Source of the DNA: Candidatus Pacearchaeota archaeon
Lineage (GTDB): Archaea; Nanobdellota; Nanobdellia; Pacearchaeales; GW2011-AR1
Direction of reading: 5' to 3'
Assembly (NCBI GenBank): GCA_016866915.1
Contig: VGKR01000009.1
Location: 1-13,027, forward strand
Length of the DNA: 13,027 bases
In this document: positions 1-8,610 of the stretch, piece after piece
How positions within the stretch are numbered: position 1 is the first letter of the stretch
How the letters are laid out: each line of letters opens with the position of its first letter
Translations under genes and position numbers: made by a program
The notes under the pieces: model-generated
The model's input: the letters and a program-made list of their open reading frames with translations, nothing else
Databases searched by the model: none
What the model was told of the DNA's origin: nothing

Positions 1-8
1 TATTAAAT

Positions 9-53
<45 letters not shown>

Positions 54-70
54 TTAGTATATCTTTAATT

Positions 71-224
71 AAAGTAGAATTAAAAAATTTAAGACAATAA
101 AAGAGCTAAATTAATTACTTACCCCATCATTAAAAAATCTAAGGCAGGTGGCAAAATAACTAGATTAATCATATACTCCGCTATTAAAAAGTTTAAGGCA
201 GTTGATGAAGTAACTAAATTAACC
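71..224 (+). repeat. Three diverged ~50-bp direct repeats with internal dyads
   Basis: Units lie at about 71-116, 121-170 and 175-224. Each starts with a core like ATTAAAAAATCTAAGGCA (79-96, 129-146, 183-200) and ends with an element like CTAGATTAATC (106-116, 160-170, 214-224). Units 2 and 3 align without gaps at 37 of 50 positions, and 12 of the 13 differences are transitions. Unit 1 is 4 bp shorter in its middle. Inside each unit a 6-base arm pairs with a downstream arm (86-91 with 107-112, 136-141 with 161-166, 190-195 with 215-220). The repeats sit upstream of the promoter of an initiator gene, so binding of Orc1/Cdc6 is the natural hypothesis. It is not demonstrated. Confidence 0.75.
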
Positions 225-293
225 CTTGTTCTATCATTGAAGAGTAAGGTTCCATAAGAAATATAAGTGTCTTTCTTCATAAGTAGTTATAAG

Positions 294-303
294 CTTTTAT
301 ATA
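294..303 (+). promoter_or_regulatory. Candidate TATA box for orc1/cdc6
   Basis: CTTTTATATA at 294-303 is a good archaeal TATA-box candidate. Initiation about 25 bp downstream would give a leader of roughly 70 nt before the ATG at 401. A second candidate, TTTAAAAG at 331-338, would give a leader of about 40 nt. The sequence alone does not decide between them. Confidence 0.45.
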
Positions 304-400
304 AGAACCGACTCTTTTTTCGATGAATTATTTAAAAGGGGAAATTTTTCCATGAGAAATGATGGTGGGTCCTTAATTAAAAAATATCCCAAATAAGAAC

Positions 401-1612
401 ATGAGTAAAGAATTAGATAAAATCTTTGAATCTTTTGAAGGAAATCGAATATTTAAAGACAGGTCTATCTTACAATCTAATTATATCCCTTTAGAGATTC
501 CCCATAGAAACGAGCAAATAAAGCAAATAGCTTCTATTTTGGCGCCTGTTTTGAAAGGAGAAAAATCCAGCAATATTTTTGTATATGGTAAAACCGGAAC
601 AGGCAAAACACTTTCAATTTTATATGTCAAAGACGAGCTCTTGAAACGAATGAAGAAGGACAACGACACAGAATTAAGAATAGAATATGTTAATTGCAAA
701 CTCAGAAAGGTTTCAGATACTGAATATCGAATTCTCGCAGAATTAATTAAAAAATTAGGGGGCGAGGTTCCTCCCACAGGATTGCCTACAGAAACAGTTT
801 ATAATAAATTTATAGAACTTATTGATTCAAAAAAGCAAATTCTTATACTTATTCTTGATGAGATTGACCAGGCTGTTAAAAAAATTTCAACAGATTTTCT
901 TTATAATCTCACGCGACTTAATTCAGAACTTTCTAAAACTCAAATCGGTGTTGTGGGAATAAGTAATGATCTTACTTTTTTAGAAGGAATAGATCCCAGA
1001 GTAAGGAGCTCGTTGTCAGAGGAAGAAGTGGTTTTTTCTCCTTACAATGCATTGCAACTTCAAGAGATCTTAACACACAGAGCAACGCCTGCTTTTAAAG
1101 AAAATGTTATCGAGGAAGGAGTTATTGCAAAATGCGCGGCATTTGCAGCAAGAGAGCACGGAGATGCGAGAAGAGCCTTAGATCTATTAAGAATAGCAGG
1201 AGAACTTGCTGAAAGAGAGAATGTCCAGAAAATTCTTTTGAGACACATCGATGAAGCAAACATAAAGATCGAGCGAGAAAAGATACTGGAGGTAGTTAAA
1301 TCAGAACCAAAGCAGTTCCAATATGTTCTTTATTCAATAATAAAGCTTTTAGAAAGAAAGGATGGGCCGGTTTTTACAGGAGATGTTTATAATTATTATC
1401 AAGAAATTTGCGTTAAAAATAAATCAGAAGTTCTAACTCAAAGAAGAGTTGGAGATATAATTCAAGAATTCGATATGCTCGGAATCATCAATGTCAAGGT
1501 TATTTCAAAAGGGCGAGGAGGAAGAATGAGAGAAATAAAATTAGCAATTTCCAAATCTCTTGTTGAAAAAACAAAAGCAATTATAGAAGAGTCTCTCGAT
1601 TATAACTTTTAA
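401..1612 (+). CDS. cdc6: Orc1/Cdc6 replication initiator ATPase
   Basis: This is the archaeal origin-binding initiator, which recognises origin DNA and helps load the MCM helicase. The protein has 403 residues, typical for the family. It shows an AAA+ ATPase core with Walker A GKTGTGKT (63-70), Walker B LILDEID (150-156), sensor 1 around GISND (186-190) and sensor 2 in GDARRALDLLR (254-264). A C-terminal winged-helix DNA-binding domain spans about 300-390, with a basic beta-wing GRGGRMREIKL (371-381). All ATPase motifs look intact. The start at 401 has no Shine-Dalgarno sequence but gives a normal N-terminus. The gene is first in a replication cluster and lies directly downstream of a repeat-bearing non-coding region, as expected for an initiator next to its own origin. 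It could equally be named orc1; the family call is secure. Confidence 0.96.
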   Translation: MSKELDKIFESFEGNRIFKDRSILQSNYIPLEIPHRNEQIKQIASILAPVLKGEKSSNIFVYGKTGTGKTLSILYVKDELLKRMKKDNDTELRIEYVNCKLRKVSDTEYRILAELIKKLGGEVPPTGLPTETVYNKFIELIDSKKQILILILDEIDQAVKKISTDFLYNLTRLNSELSKTQIGVVGISNDLTFLEGIDPRVRSSLSEEEVVFSPYNALQLQEILTHRATPAFKENVIEEGVIAKCAAFAAREHGDARRALDLLRIAGELAERENVQKILLRHIDEANIKIEREKILEVVKSEPKQFQYVLYSIIKLLERKDGPVFTGDVYNYYQEICVKNKSEVLTQRRVGDIIQEFDMLGIINVKVISKGRGGRMREIKLAISKSLVEKTKAIIEESLDYNF

Positions 1613-1654
1613 TTGAGTTTTGTTAAAACATCCCCTGTTTAAATTCATATTAAA

Positions 1655-3262
1655 ATGGACTCTAAAGATATTTTGAAATTTTGCATCGAAAAAGGACTTC
1701 TTATAGAGCCTGAAGCCCTGAATTTACTTAGTACCTCTAATGATGGCGAATCGATAAAATTAATTTTAGAAAAAATAAAGAATTACACCAGAAAAAGAAT
1801 AATTACTAAAAAACTTTTTGAGCAAAATAAAGAAAGAGTAAATGAATTTTTCTTAGATCTTCCTAAAGAAAATCAAAAAAAACTTGAAGAACTTAAAATA
1901 AAATTGGGATTAGAAATTGAGATATCTAAAAAAATTTCTACGGAAATTCCAGAATCTGAAAATTTAGAAGAAGAGGGAGCCCCTAAAGAAAATCTAAAAA
2001 AAGAACCTATGCCAGCAGAATTTCTTCTAGAGGGGGTAAAAATTCTTTCAAAAAACTCCAGCACTAAAAAAAAGATCGTTGTGGACGATTTTGTGCAAAA
2101 TTTAAAAAACAAATTTATGGAATTAAAGAATATTTTGCAAGAACACACAGATTTAGACAATCTTGTTTCAATAAATAAACTTTCTAAAAACAGCCCCAGA
2201 GTTTCTATAATTGGAATTGTTTCTGATAAAAAAATCAGCAAAAATAAAAATATTCTATTTGACGTTGAAGATTTAACTGGAAGAGTAAGAGTTTTAATCA
2301 ATCAAAATAAACCAGAACTATACAAAATTGCAGAAGAAATCTCTTTAGATTCTGTGATGGGTTTTGGCGGTTTTGGAGATAGAGAAATCTTTTTTGTGAA
2401 CTCTATAGTATTTCCAGATATTCCAGTATTAGAAAAAAAACACTCTACAGAAGAAGAATACGCTGTTTTTATCGGAGATTTGCATTATGGAAGCAAACTT
2501 TTTTTAGAAGAGAATTTTCTGAAATTCATAGATTATCTCAATGGCAAATCTTCTGCTAAAATAAATACTGAAAAAATAAAATATCTCTTTCTTGTGGGAG
2601 ATATTGTTTCTGGAGTGGGAAATTATCCAACACAACAAAAAGATTTGAAAATAGAAGATATCGAGGCCCAGTTTCAAGGATTAGCAGAACTTTTGAGCAA
2701 GATTCGGAGAGATATAAAAATAATTATTTCTCCGGGAAATCATGATGGAGTAAGGCTTTTAGAGCCTCAACCACCCCTAGATGAAAAATATGCGTGGCCG
2801 CTTTATAATCTGAAAAATGTTATTCTTACGGGAAATCCTGCATATGTCAATATTGGTGCAAAAAAAGGATTTTCTGGTTTTGATGTTTTAAGTTATCATG
2901 GGTTCTCGTATCCTTTCTATGCAAATACTGTTCCAAGTCTTATCGAAGAAGGATTGAATGCGCCTGAAAAAATTATGGCATATCTTCTAAAAAATAGACA
3001 TCTCGCGCCAACATATTCTTCAACACAATATTTTCCTTACGAAAAAGATGAATTAGTGATTAAAAATGTCCCGGATATTCTTGTTTCAGGGCATTCTCAT
3101 AAACTTTCTGTGGATTCTTATAAGGGAGTTTTGCTGATTTCAACAGCAACTTGGGAAAAAGAAACAGAATATCAAAAAAGAAAAGGAAATAGGCCTGATT
3201 TTTGCAAGGTGCCCCTGCTTAATCTTAAAACAAGAGCAATTAAAATTTTGGATTTTGAATAG
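1655..3262 (+). CDS. polB: DNA polymerase D small subunit DP1 (3'-5' exonuclease)
   Basis: This is the proofreading subunit of the archaeal replicative polymerase PolD. The 535-residue protein has an N-terminal helical domain (about 1-70), a charged low-complexity linker rich in Lys and Glu (about 70-140), an OB-fold (about 170-255), and a calcineurin-like, Mre11-type phosphoesterase domain (about 265-535). The metal-binding motifs are all present: GDLHYGS (274-280), LVGDIVSG (313-320), GNHDG (361-365), YHG (414-416) and GHSHK (479-483). This implies an active nuclease. It begins 42 nt after orc1/cdc6 and is followed by an HD-domain gene and then the partner subunit DP2. The upstream TGTTAAAAC near 1621-1629 could be a weak TATA element, so the gene may have its own promoter. 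The symbol polB is the annotation-system name for DP1, not family-B polymerase. Confidence 0.95.
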   Translation: MDSKDILKFCIEKGLLIEPEALNLLSTSNDGESIKLILEKIKNYTRKRIITKKLFEQNKERVNEFFLDLPKENQKKLEELKIKLGLEIEISKKISTEIPESENLEEEGAPKENLKKEPMPAEFLLEGVKILSKNSSTKKKIVVDDFVQNLKNKFMELKNILQEHTDLDNLVSINKLSKNSPRVSIIGIVSDKKISKNKNILFDVEDLTGRVRVLINQNKPELYKIAEEISLDSVMGFGGFGDREIFFVNSIVFPDIPVLEKKHSTEEEYAVFIGDLHYGSKLFLEENFLKFIDYLNGKSSAKINTEKIKYLFLVGDIVSGVGNYPTQQKDLKIEDIEAQFQGLAELLSKIRRDIKIIISPGNHDGVRLLEPQPPLDEKYAWPLYNLKNVILTGNPAYVNIGAKKGFSGFDVLSYHGFSYPFYANTVPSLIEEGLNAPEKIMAYLLKNRHLAPTYSSTQYFPYEKDELVIKNVPDILVSGHSHKLSVDSYKGVLLISTATWEKETEYQKRKGNRPDFCKVPLLNLKTRAIKILDFE

Positions 3263-3282
3263 TTTATCAATAAAAGCAAAAA

Positions 3283-3843
3283 ATGGAAAATCTTGTTGAA
3301 GAAATAAGAAATTTTGTGGAAGCAGAATGCAGAAAACCTAGTAGCAACTACGGCTACGAACCTTATGAGTTTCATTTTATTCCTGTTCATAAATATGCAA
3401 AACAATTAGCAGAAGAATTAGATGCAGATGTCGAAGTAGTTGAAATAGCTGCCTGGTTGCATGATATTGGTTCGATAATCGGCGGAAGAAAAGAACATCA
3501 CCTTCTTGGCGCTGAAATAGCTGAGAAAAAATTAACTGAAAGAAATTATCCTCCTGAAAAAATTGAATTGATAAAAAAATGCATTTTAAATCACAGAGGA
3601 TCTTTAAATAATAAAAAAGAAAGCAAAGAAGAGCAAATAATTGCAGATGCTGATTCAATGAGTCATTTTGATAATATCTCTGGAATTTTTAAAGCTGCAT
3701 TTATTTTTGAAAATCACAATCAAACTTCTGCGAAAAAAGAAGTCAAAGATAAATTAATTAGAAGTTGGAATAAATTATCTTTGAAAAGATCAAAAGAATT
3801 AATTAAACCCAAATATGACGCAGCAATGTTGCTTTTAAATTAA
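3283..3843 (+). CDS. HD-domain phosphohydrolase
   Basis: The 186-residue protein belongs to the HD metal-dependent phosphohydrolase superfamily. Probable metal-binding residues are His36, the HD pair His60-Asp61 (in AAWLHDIG), His72/His73, His104 (in ILNHRG) and Asp122 or Asp124 (in ADADSMSH). The pattern resembles stand-alone archaeal HD hydrolases, related in fold to the HD domain of RNase Y. The substrate cannot be read from the sequence; a nucleotide or phosphodiester is likely. The gene starts 20 nt after DP1, and its stop is only 3 nt before DP2, so it is almost certainly co-transcribed with the polymerase subunits. A role in nucleotide-pool cleaning or replication is an inference from position alone. 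No membrane segment or signal peptide is seen. Confidence 0.85.
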   Translation: MENLVEEIRNFVEAECRKPSSNYGYEPYEFHFIPVHKYAKQLAEELDADVEVVEIAAWLHDIGSIIGGRKEHHLLGAEIAEKKLTERNYPPEKIELIKKCILNHRGSLNNKKESKEEQIIADADSMSHFDNISGIFKAAFIFENHNQTSAKKEVKDKLIRSWNKLSLKRSKELIKPKYDAAMLLLN

Positions 3844-3846
3844 AAA

Positions 3847-6800
3847 ATGAACACACTCCAATATTTTAAAGAAATAGAAAGACAAACAAAAGAGATTTAT
3901 GAAATAGCAGAAGAAGCAAGAAAAAAAGGATTTGACCCGTCTCTTAAGGTGGAATCTCCTCTTGCGAGAGGCCTGGCTGAAAAAGTTGTGGGACTTATTT
4001 CTCGTGTTTATCCTCAGATGGAAAATTCAGGAATTGTAAAGAGAATTCTTGAATTAGAAAAAAAATGGGGAAAATTAGATCCAATGGTCTCCTTTGTAAT
4101 TGCAGAAGAAGTTGCGAAGCAAAAATTTTGCAAATTTCCAACACTTTTAAAGGCAATAGAAGCAGGAATCAGAATAGGTTTTGCGTATACCACTCTTGGA
4201 GTTGTCTCTTCACCAATTGAGGGATTCACTGGGCTTGATATCGGAAAAACAAAAGACAACAAAGAATATTTTATTGCTTATTTTTCTGGACCTATACGAA
4301 GTGCAGGGACAACAGCCTCTTGTCTTGCTTTAATGCTTATAGATTATCTTAGGGAGCTTTTTGGTTTTGCAAAATACGATTCCACTCAAGAAGAAATTAA
4401 TAGATATGTTATTGAAAATCAAGACTATCATAGCAGAGTCACGAATTTGCAATATATGCCTACTAAAGAAGAAATAGTGTTTCTTGCTAAGAATCTTCCA
4501 ATTCAAATTGACGGAGAACCAACAGAGCATTTAGAAGTCTCGAATTTTAAAAATCTTGAAAGAGTCAAAACAAATTATATCCGTGGAGGAATGTGTCTTA
4601 TTTTTTCAGAAGGACTAGCTCAAAAAGCTGCAAAAGGATTAAGACTTTTAAATCGAATGAAGGAAAAAGGAATAAACTCTACAGGATTTGATTTTTTAAA
4701 AGAATATATTGAACTTCATGAAAAAAGAGATAAGGGCAAGACAGACGATTCTCCAACATATATTAATGATCTTGTTGCCGGAAGACCTGTTTTCGGGCAT
4801 CCTTCTGCTTCGGGAGGATTTAGGTTTAGATACGGAAGAGGAAGAAATTCGGGTTTTAGTGCTGCATCAATATCTCCTGCAACAATGGAGATTACAGACG
4901 GATTTATTGCGATTGGAACTCAATTAAAAATAGAAAAACCCACCAAAGGCTGCGTAATTACTGTTTGTGATAGTATTGAGGGGCCAATCGTAAAACTCTT
5001 TAATGGAAGCGTAAGAAAAATAAAAACAAGAGAAGAAGCAAAAAGAGTTTACAGCGACGTAGAAGAAATTATATATTTGGGAGACATACTTTTTCCTTAC
5101 AGCGACGTAGTTAACAGAAATGCATTTCTGCTTAAACCAGGATATGTTGAAGAGATATGGAAACTTGAACTGCGCGAAAAAAATCCCGAATTGGAAAAAA
5201 AAGAAAATACATTTAAAATTAATTGCGAAGAAGCCCTAAGAATAAGCAGAGAAAATTCTATTTCTCTTCATCCAGAGTATATTTTTTATTGGACGCAGAT
5301 TAATGAAGAAATGCTTTTCGGGTTTTTGGATTGGTTAGAATGCGCAAGATTTCAAAACAAAATAATTCTCCCTTACAATAAAACAGAAAGAGAGAAATTT
5401 AAATTAGGTAAAAGAACTTTAGAGATTCTGGGAATCGAACATGATGCAATAATAGAAAGTGTAATTATTAATTCTGAAAACAGCAAAGCCTTACTTGCTA
5501 ATTTAGGAATAGATATTCAAATTTTAGAGGAAAGCGAAGAAAACAAGAGAAGCAAAGAAATAATCCAAAAGCAAAGAAATAAAGCTCAATTTTTGAATGA
5601 AAAATTGAAATTAGAAGGTGAAAAAAATTTCATTTTGAAAATTATTAATTCTCTTTCTGAATTTGAAATAAGAGATAAAGCAGGAGATTTTATTGGCGCG
5701 AGAATGGGAAGGCCTGAAAAGGCAAAATTAAGAAAACTTACAGGCAGCCCAAATGTTTTATTTCCTGTGGGCAACGAAGGAGGGAGGTTGAGAAGCGTCC
5801 AAGCTGCTTGTGAAATCGGAAGTGTGAAGGGAGATTTTCCCATCTATTTTTGCAAGAAATGCAACAAAGAAACAATTTTTGGAGTTTGTGAAACCTGCAA
5901 TGAACGCTGTGAAAAATTAATTTACTGTCCAGAATGTGCGGAAACACTTCCAAATCCTTGCAAAATTCACGAAAAAATTAAATCTTTTTACACTCGTCCG
6001 ATTAATTTAAATTATTATTTAGAATGTGCGAGAGAAAGATTAGGACTTTCCAAAGAAAATATGCCTCTTCTGATTAAAGGTGTGAGAGGAACAAGTTCTG
6101 AGAATCATACTACTGAAAGACTTGAAAAAGGAATTTTAAGAGCCCTTTTCGATCTACAAGTAAATAAAGATGGAACCATAAGATTTGACGCTACAGAGAT
6201 GCCCCTTGTTTCTTTTAAACCCAAAGAAATTTCAGTAAGTATTGAAAAACTTCGGAATATGGGCTATATTAAAGATATCTATGATGAAGAACTAATGAAT
6301 GAAGATCAAATTTTAGAATTAAAACCACATGATATCCTTCTTCCAGATTCTCCTAGTTCTTCTGAAAGAGCAGGAGATATCTTTATTCGAATATGTAATT
6401 TTATTGACGAGCTTCTTGTAAATCTTTACAAAATAAAACCCCTTTACAATGTTAGAAAAAAAGAAGATCTTGTGGGAAAATTAGGAGTTTGCATGGCGCC
6501 TCATAATTGCGCGGGAGTTGTTTGCAGAATTATCGGTTTTTCAAATACTCTCGGTTTGTTTGCAAGTCCTTATATGCATGCAGCTATAAGAAGAGATTGC
6601 GATGGTGATGAGGCTGCAATAATGCTTTTAGGAGATGTTCTTTTAAATTTTTCAAGAGAATTCTTACCTAGTCATAGGGGAGGAACACAAGATTCTCCTC
6701 TGGTTTTAAATGCGAAAATTGATGCAGGAGAAGTTGATGATCAAATATTAGATTTCGAACTTGTTTATGAATATCCTCTTGAACTTTATAGATTAGCTGA

Positions 6801-7350
6801 AAAAAGAGAACACTCTTCTAAAGTGGAGATTTATGATGTTAGAAAAGCACTAAGAGAGGGAAAAGATCCTTTTGTAAATTTGGGATTTACTCATGATACT
6901 TCAAATATAAATGATGGTGTTGCGTGTTCTAATTATAAACTTCTTGCGACAATGCAGGAGAAAGTTCAGCATCAGATGGAACTTGTTGAAAAAATCCGCG
7001 CGGCAAACACTTCAGACACGGCAAGATTAATCATAGAAAGACATTTTATCAAAGACATGAGGGGAAATCTCAGAAAATTCTCAACACAAGATTTCAGATG
7101 TGTTGCCTGCAATGAAATTTTACGGGGACCCCCTTTACAAGGAGTTTGTCCTAGATGCGGAGGAAAAATAATCTTTACAACTCATGAAGGGGGAGTAAAA
7201 AAATATCTTGAACCAGCATTAGATCTTGCAAAAAAATATAATCTTTCTTCTTACATAAGGCAAAGCTTAGAGCTTACAAAAAGATACATTGATTCTGTTT
7301 TTGGCTCAGAACCAGAGACTCAAGAAAAATTGGAAAAATGGTTTGGATAG
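3847..7350 (+). CDS. polC: DNA polymerase D large subunit DP2
   Basis: This is the catalytic subunit of the archaeal replicative polymerase PolD, whose core resembles two-barrel RNA polymerases. The 1167 residues match the usual intein-free size. Visible family signatures are SGPIRSAG (147-154), a conserved Gly/Arg-rich block starting GRPVFGHPSASGG (from 312), and the catalytic DCDGDE (917-922), where Asp919 and Asp921 should bind metal. It has a Cys-rich zinc module (Cys669, 672, 681, 684, 688, 694, 697) and a second zinc finger (Cys1085, 1088, 1101, 1104). The C-terminus QEKLEKWF (1159-1166) fits a PCNA-interacting peptide. It starts 3 nt after the HD gene. No Shine-Dalgarno is present, only A-rich sequence. 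The symbol polC is the annotation name for DP2 and is unrelated to bacterial PolC. Confidence 0.97.
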   Translation: MNTLQYFKEIERQTKEIYEIAEEARKKGFDPSLKVESPLARGLAEKVVGLISRVYPQMENSGIVKRILELEKKWGKLDPMVSFVIAEEVAKQKFCKFPTLLKAIEAGIRIGFAYTTLGVVSSPIEGFTGLDIGKTKDNKEYFIAYFSGPIRSAGTTASCLALMLIDYLRELFGFAKYDSTQEEINRYVIENQDYHSRVTNLQYMPTKEEIVFLAKNLPIQIDGEPTEHLEVSNFKNLERVKTNYIRGGMCLIFSEGLAQKAAKGLRLLNRMKEKGINSTGFDFLKEYIELHEKRDKGKTDDSPTYINDLVAGRPVFGHPSASGGFRFRYGRGRNSGFSAASISPATMEITDGFIAIGTQLKIEKPTKGCVITVCDSIEGPIVKLFNGSVRKIKTREEAKRVYSDVEEIIYLGDILFPYSDVVNRNAFLLKPGYVEEIWKLELREKNPELEKKENTFKINCEEALRISRENSISLHPEYIFYWTQINEEMLFGFLDWLECARFQNKIILPYNKTEREKFKLGKRTLEILGIEHDAIIESVIINSENSKALLANLGIDIQILEESEENKRSKEIIQKQRNKAQFLNEKLKLEGEKNFILKIINSLSEFEIRDKAGDFIGARMGRPEKAKLRKLTGSPNVLFPVGNEGGRLRSVQAACEIGSVKGDFPIYFCKKCNKETIFGVCETCNERCEKLIYCPECAETLPNPCKIHEKIKSFYTRPINLNYYLECARERLGLSKENMPLLIKGVRGTSSENHTTERLEKGILRALFDLQVNKDGTIRFDATEMPLVSFKPKEISVSIEKLRNMGYIKDIYDEELMNEDQILELKPHDILLPDSPSSSERAGDIFIRICNFIDELLVNLYKIKPLYNVRKKEDLVGKLGVCMAPHNCAGVVCRIIGFSNTLGLFASPYMHAAIRRDCDGDEAAIMLLGDVLLNFSREFLPSHRGGTQDSPLVLNAKIDAGEVDDQILDFELVYEYPLELYRLAEKREHSSKVEIYDVRKALREGKDPFVNLGFTHDTSNINDGVACSNYKLLATMQEKVQHQMELVEKIRAANTSDTARLIIERHFIKDMRGNLRKFSTQDFRCVACNEILRGPPLQGVCPRCGGKIIFTTHEGGVKKYLEPALDLAKKYNLSSYIRQSLELTKRYIDSVFGSEPETQEKLEKWFG

Positions 7351-7356
7351 GAAAGC

Positions 7357-7364
7357 TTTTTTTT
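7357..7364 (+). terminator. Oligo-T terminator after DP2
   Basis: A run of eight T follows the DP2 stop by 6 nt, in the short gap before the convergent permease gene. Archaeal RNA polymerase terminates at oligo-T tracts in the non-template strand without needing a hairpin, so this is a plausible end for the replication operon transcript. Confidence 0.55.
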
Positions 7365-7369
7365 CAAAA

Positions 7370-8563
7370 TTATAATGCCAAATAAAAAATAATAGTGGGA
7401 ATCAATAAACAACCCATCATAGCTGTTCTTCGCGTGCCAAGAGAGATGCAATACATTCCTGTAAAAGTAGAAATTACTAGAACTAACAGACCGGTGAATT
7501 TAGAGATGATAAAAACAATCAAAACCAGAATTATAAGGGTTATAATTGAAATTCTAGTGTAATTTATGTTGGAAATTCTTTTTGAAAAGAATTTTGCAAG
7601 AAAGTCTGTTAGAAAAAAAGAGATTATTCCTGAAATAAAGCAAATTATTAAAATTAAAATTAAAATCTGAAGAGAAAAATTTCCAAGGATATTGTTTATT
7701 GCGACAGATGCTCCTGTTCTTGTTTTTGAAACCAAATAAAGAGAAATAAAGGAAAATCCCATCACAAGAGTGTTTGTTGCTCCAAGCAGAATAAGAAATC
7801 CCTTTCTATCTGTTTTTGAAATTGAATTACCAATTATAGCTGCTTGTCCACTTCCTAATCCAGGAAGTAAACTTGCTAAAGGAGAAGCAACGAGAGCACC
7901 AAATATTGGAGATAAAAAATTCTTTTTTAATTTAGGTCTGCTGATTTTCTGCCGCGGAATTGTGATTTTTGATTTTATGCTTATTAATAACATTGATGCG
8001 CCAAAAAGTCCTGTTAAAAGAGGAAGCAAAGGCTCTTTTATTTCAGAATTCAAAACAAGAAAACCCAAAATTCCGGTGAGGGCAAAAACCAAAATCGCTT
8101 TTAATTTTTGTTTTTCAAGAAGAATTAAAAGAGCCAGAATTCCAATCAAAAGATAAGCCATGAAATTTTTGAGAAAATCATATATTTTTTCAACAGCAAA
8201 ATAAGAGGGAATTGAGATTAAAATTAAAAGAAAAATTGCTGCGAGACTTCCATAAGCTGTCAAAATAATAGCTTGATAACCCTGCCCTTTTTTTAAAAGC
8301 TCGTGGCCCGGAAGAACTGATAATTCTGTATCTGTATCCGGACATCCAAGAAAAATAGAGGGAATAAAATCAACAAAGGTGTGGCAAATTGCCATTGCAA
8401 CAATAAAAACAGCTAAATAAAGAGGAGAAATCGGACTTAAAATTGAAGCAGAAAGAGCAATAAGCGTTGCACCAACAAGATTTATATGAATTCCAGGAAT
8501 TAAGCCTGTAATCGTCCCAGCAACTACACCTAAGAAAACTGCAATAAATATCTCTAAAAGCAT
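7370..8563 (-). CDS. TctA-family integral membrane transporter (COG1784-like)
   Basis: The 397-residue protein is almost wholly hydrophobic, with roughly ten or more membrane segments. It matches the TctA permease family (DUF112). Two inverted-topology halves each carry a Pro-Gly motif, LIPGIHINLVGA (21-32) and LLPGLGSGQAA (232-242). The first half also has a loop, LGCPDTDTELSVLPGHELLKKG (72-93), in the family's usual place. Bacterial TctA works with TctB and a periplasmic binding protein TctC. Neither is in this window, as is common for archaeal stand-alone homologues, so the substrate (a carboxylate in bacteria) is unknown. The gene is convergent with DP2 with 19 nt between stops. It lies 47 nt downstream of iscU on the same strand and has its own TATA-like element. 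Confidence 0.85.
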   Translation of the reverse strand: MLLEIFIAVFLGVVAGTITGLIPGIHINLVGATLIALSASILSPISPLYLAVFIVAMAICHTFVDFIPSIFLGCPDTDTELSVLPGHELLKKGQGYQAIILTAYGSLAAIFLLILISIPSYFAVEKIYDFLKNFMAYLLIGILALLILLEKQKLKAILVFALTGILGFLVLNSEIKEPLLPLLTGLFGASMLLISIKSKITIPRQKISRPKLKKNFLSPIFGALVASPLASLLPGLGSGQAAIIGNSISKTDRKGFLILLGATNTLVMGFSFISLYLVSKTRTGASVAINNILGNFSLQILILILIICFISGIISFFLTDFLAKFFSKRISNINYTRISIITLIILVLIVFIISKFTGLLVLVISTFTGMYCISLGTRRTAMMGCLLIPTIIFYLAL

Positions 8564-8582
8564 TAAGTTTGGAGGCCTTTAA

Positions 8583-8593
8583 TCTTTAATTAA
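8583..8593 (-). promoter_or_regulatory. Candidate TATA box for the TctA-like gene
   Basis: Read on the minus strand, ATTTAATTAAA lies centred about 25 bp upstream of the ATG at 8563. That spacing would place transcription initiation at or next to the start codon, giving a leaderless mRNA. Only a GC-rich GGCCTCC lies in between, and it is not a Shine-Dalgarno in this orientation. Confidence 0.4.
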
Positions 8594-8610
8594 ATAATTG
8601 TGATAAATTA

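Noticed and set aside
71..224. CRISPR-like array from the three repeats
   Set aside because: Units 2 and 3 are only about 74 percent identical over their full length and there are no conserved repeats with unrelated spacers, no cas genes and only three copies.
235..251. A possible fourth, degenerate copy of the origin repeat (CATTGAAGAGTAAGG)
   Set aside because: It needs a 2-base gap and several mismatches, and the right-hand half of the unit is absent.
323..396. Two tiny upstream reading frames (323-355, 10 codons; 352-396, 14 codons) ahead of orc1/cdc6
   Set aside because: They may be transcribed in the leader, but such short frames occur by chance and have no start signal or recognisable product.
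1873..2301. 142-codon antisense frame within DP1
   Set aside because: It lies opposite the linker and OB-fold of DP1. The Ser/Phe/Leu-rich translation is the usual shadow of Lys/Glu-rich coding sequence.
3847..7350. Intein in DP2, as known in some archaea
   Set aside because: The family blocks follow in order at normal spacing, the total length is that of an intein-free protein, and the region around DCDGDE is uninterrupted.
7770..8156. 128-codon open frame on the plus strand inside the TctA-like gene
   Set aside because: It is antisense to a clear membrane protein with family motifs, and its own translation has no recognisable domain.
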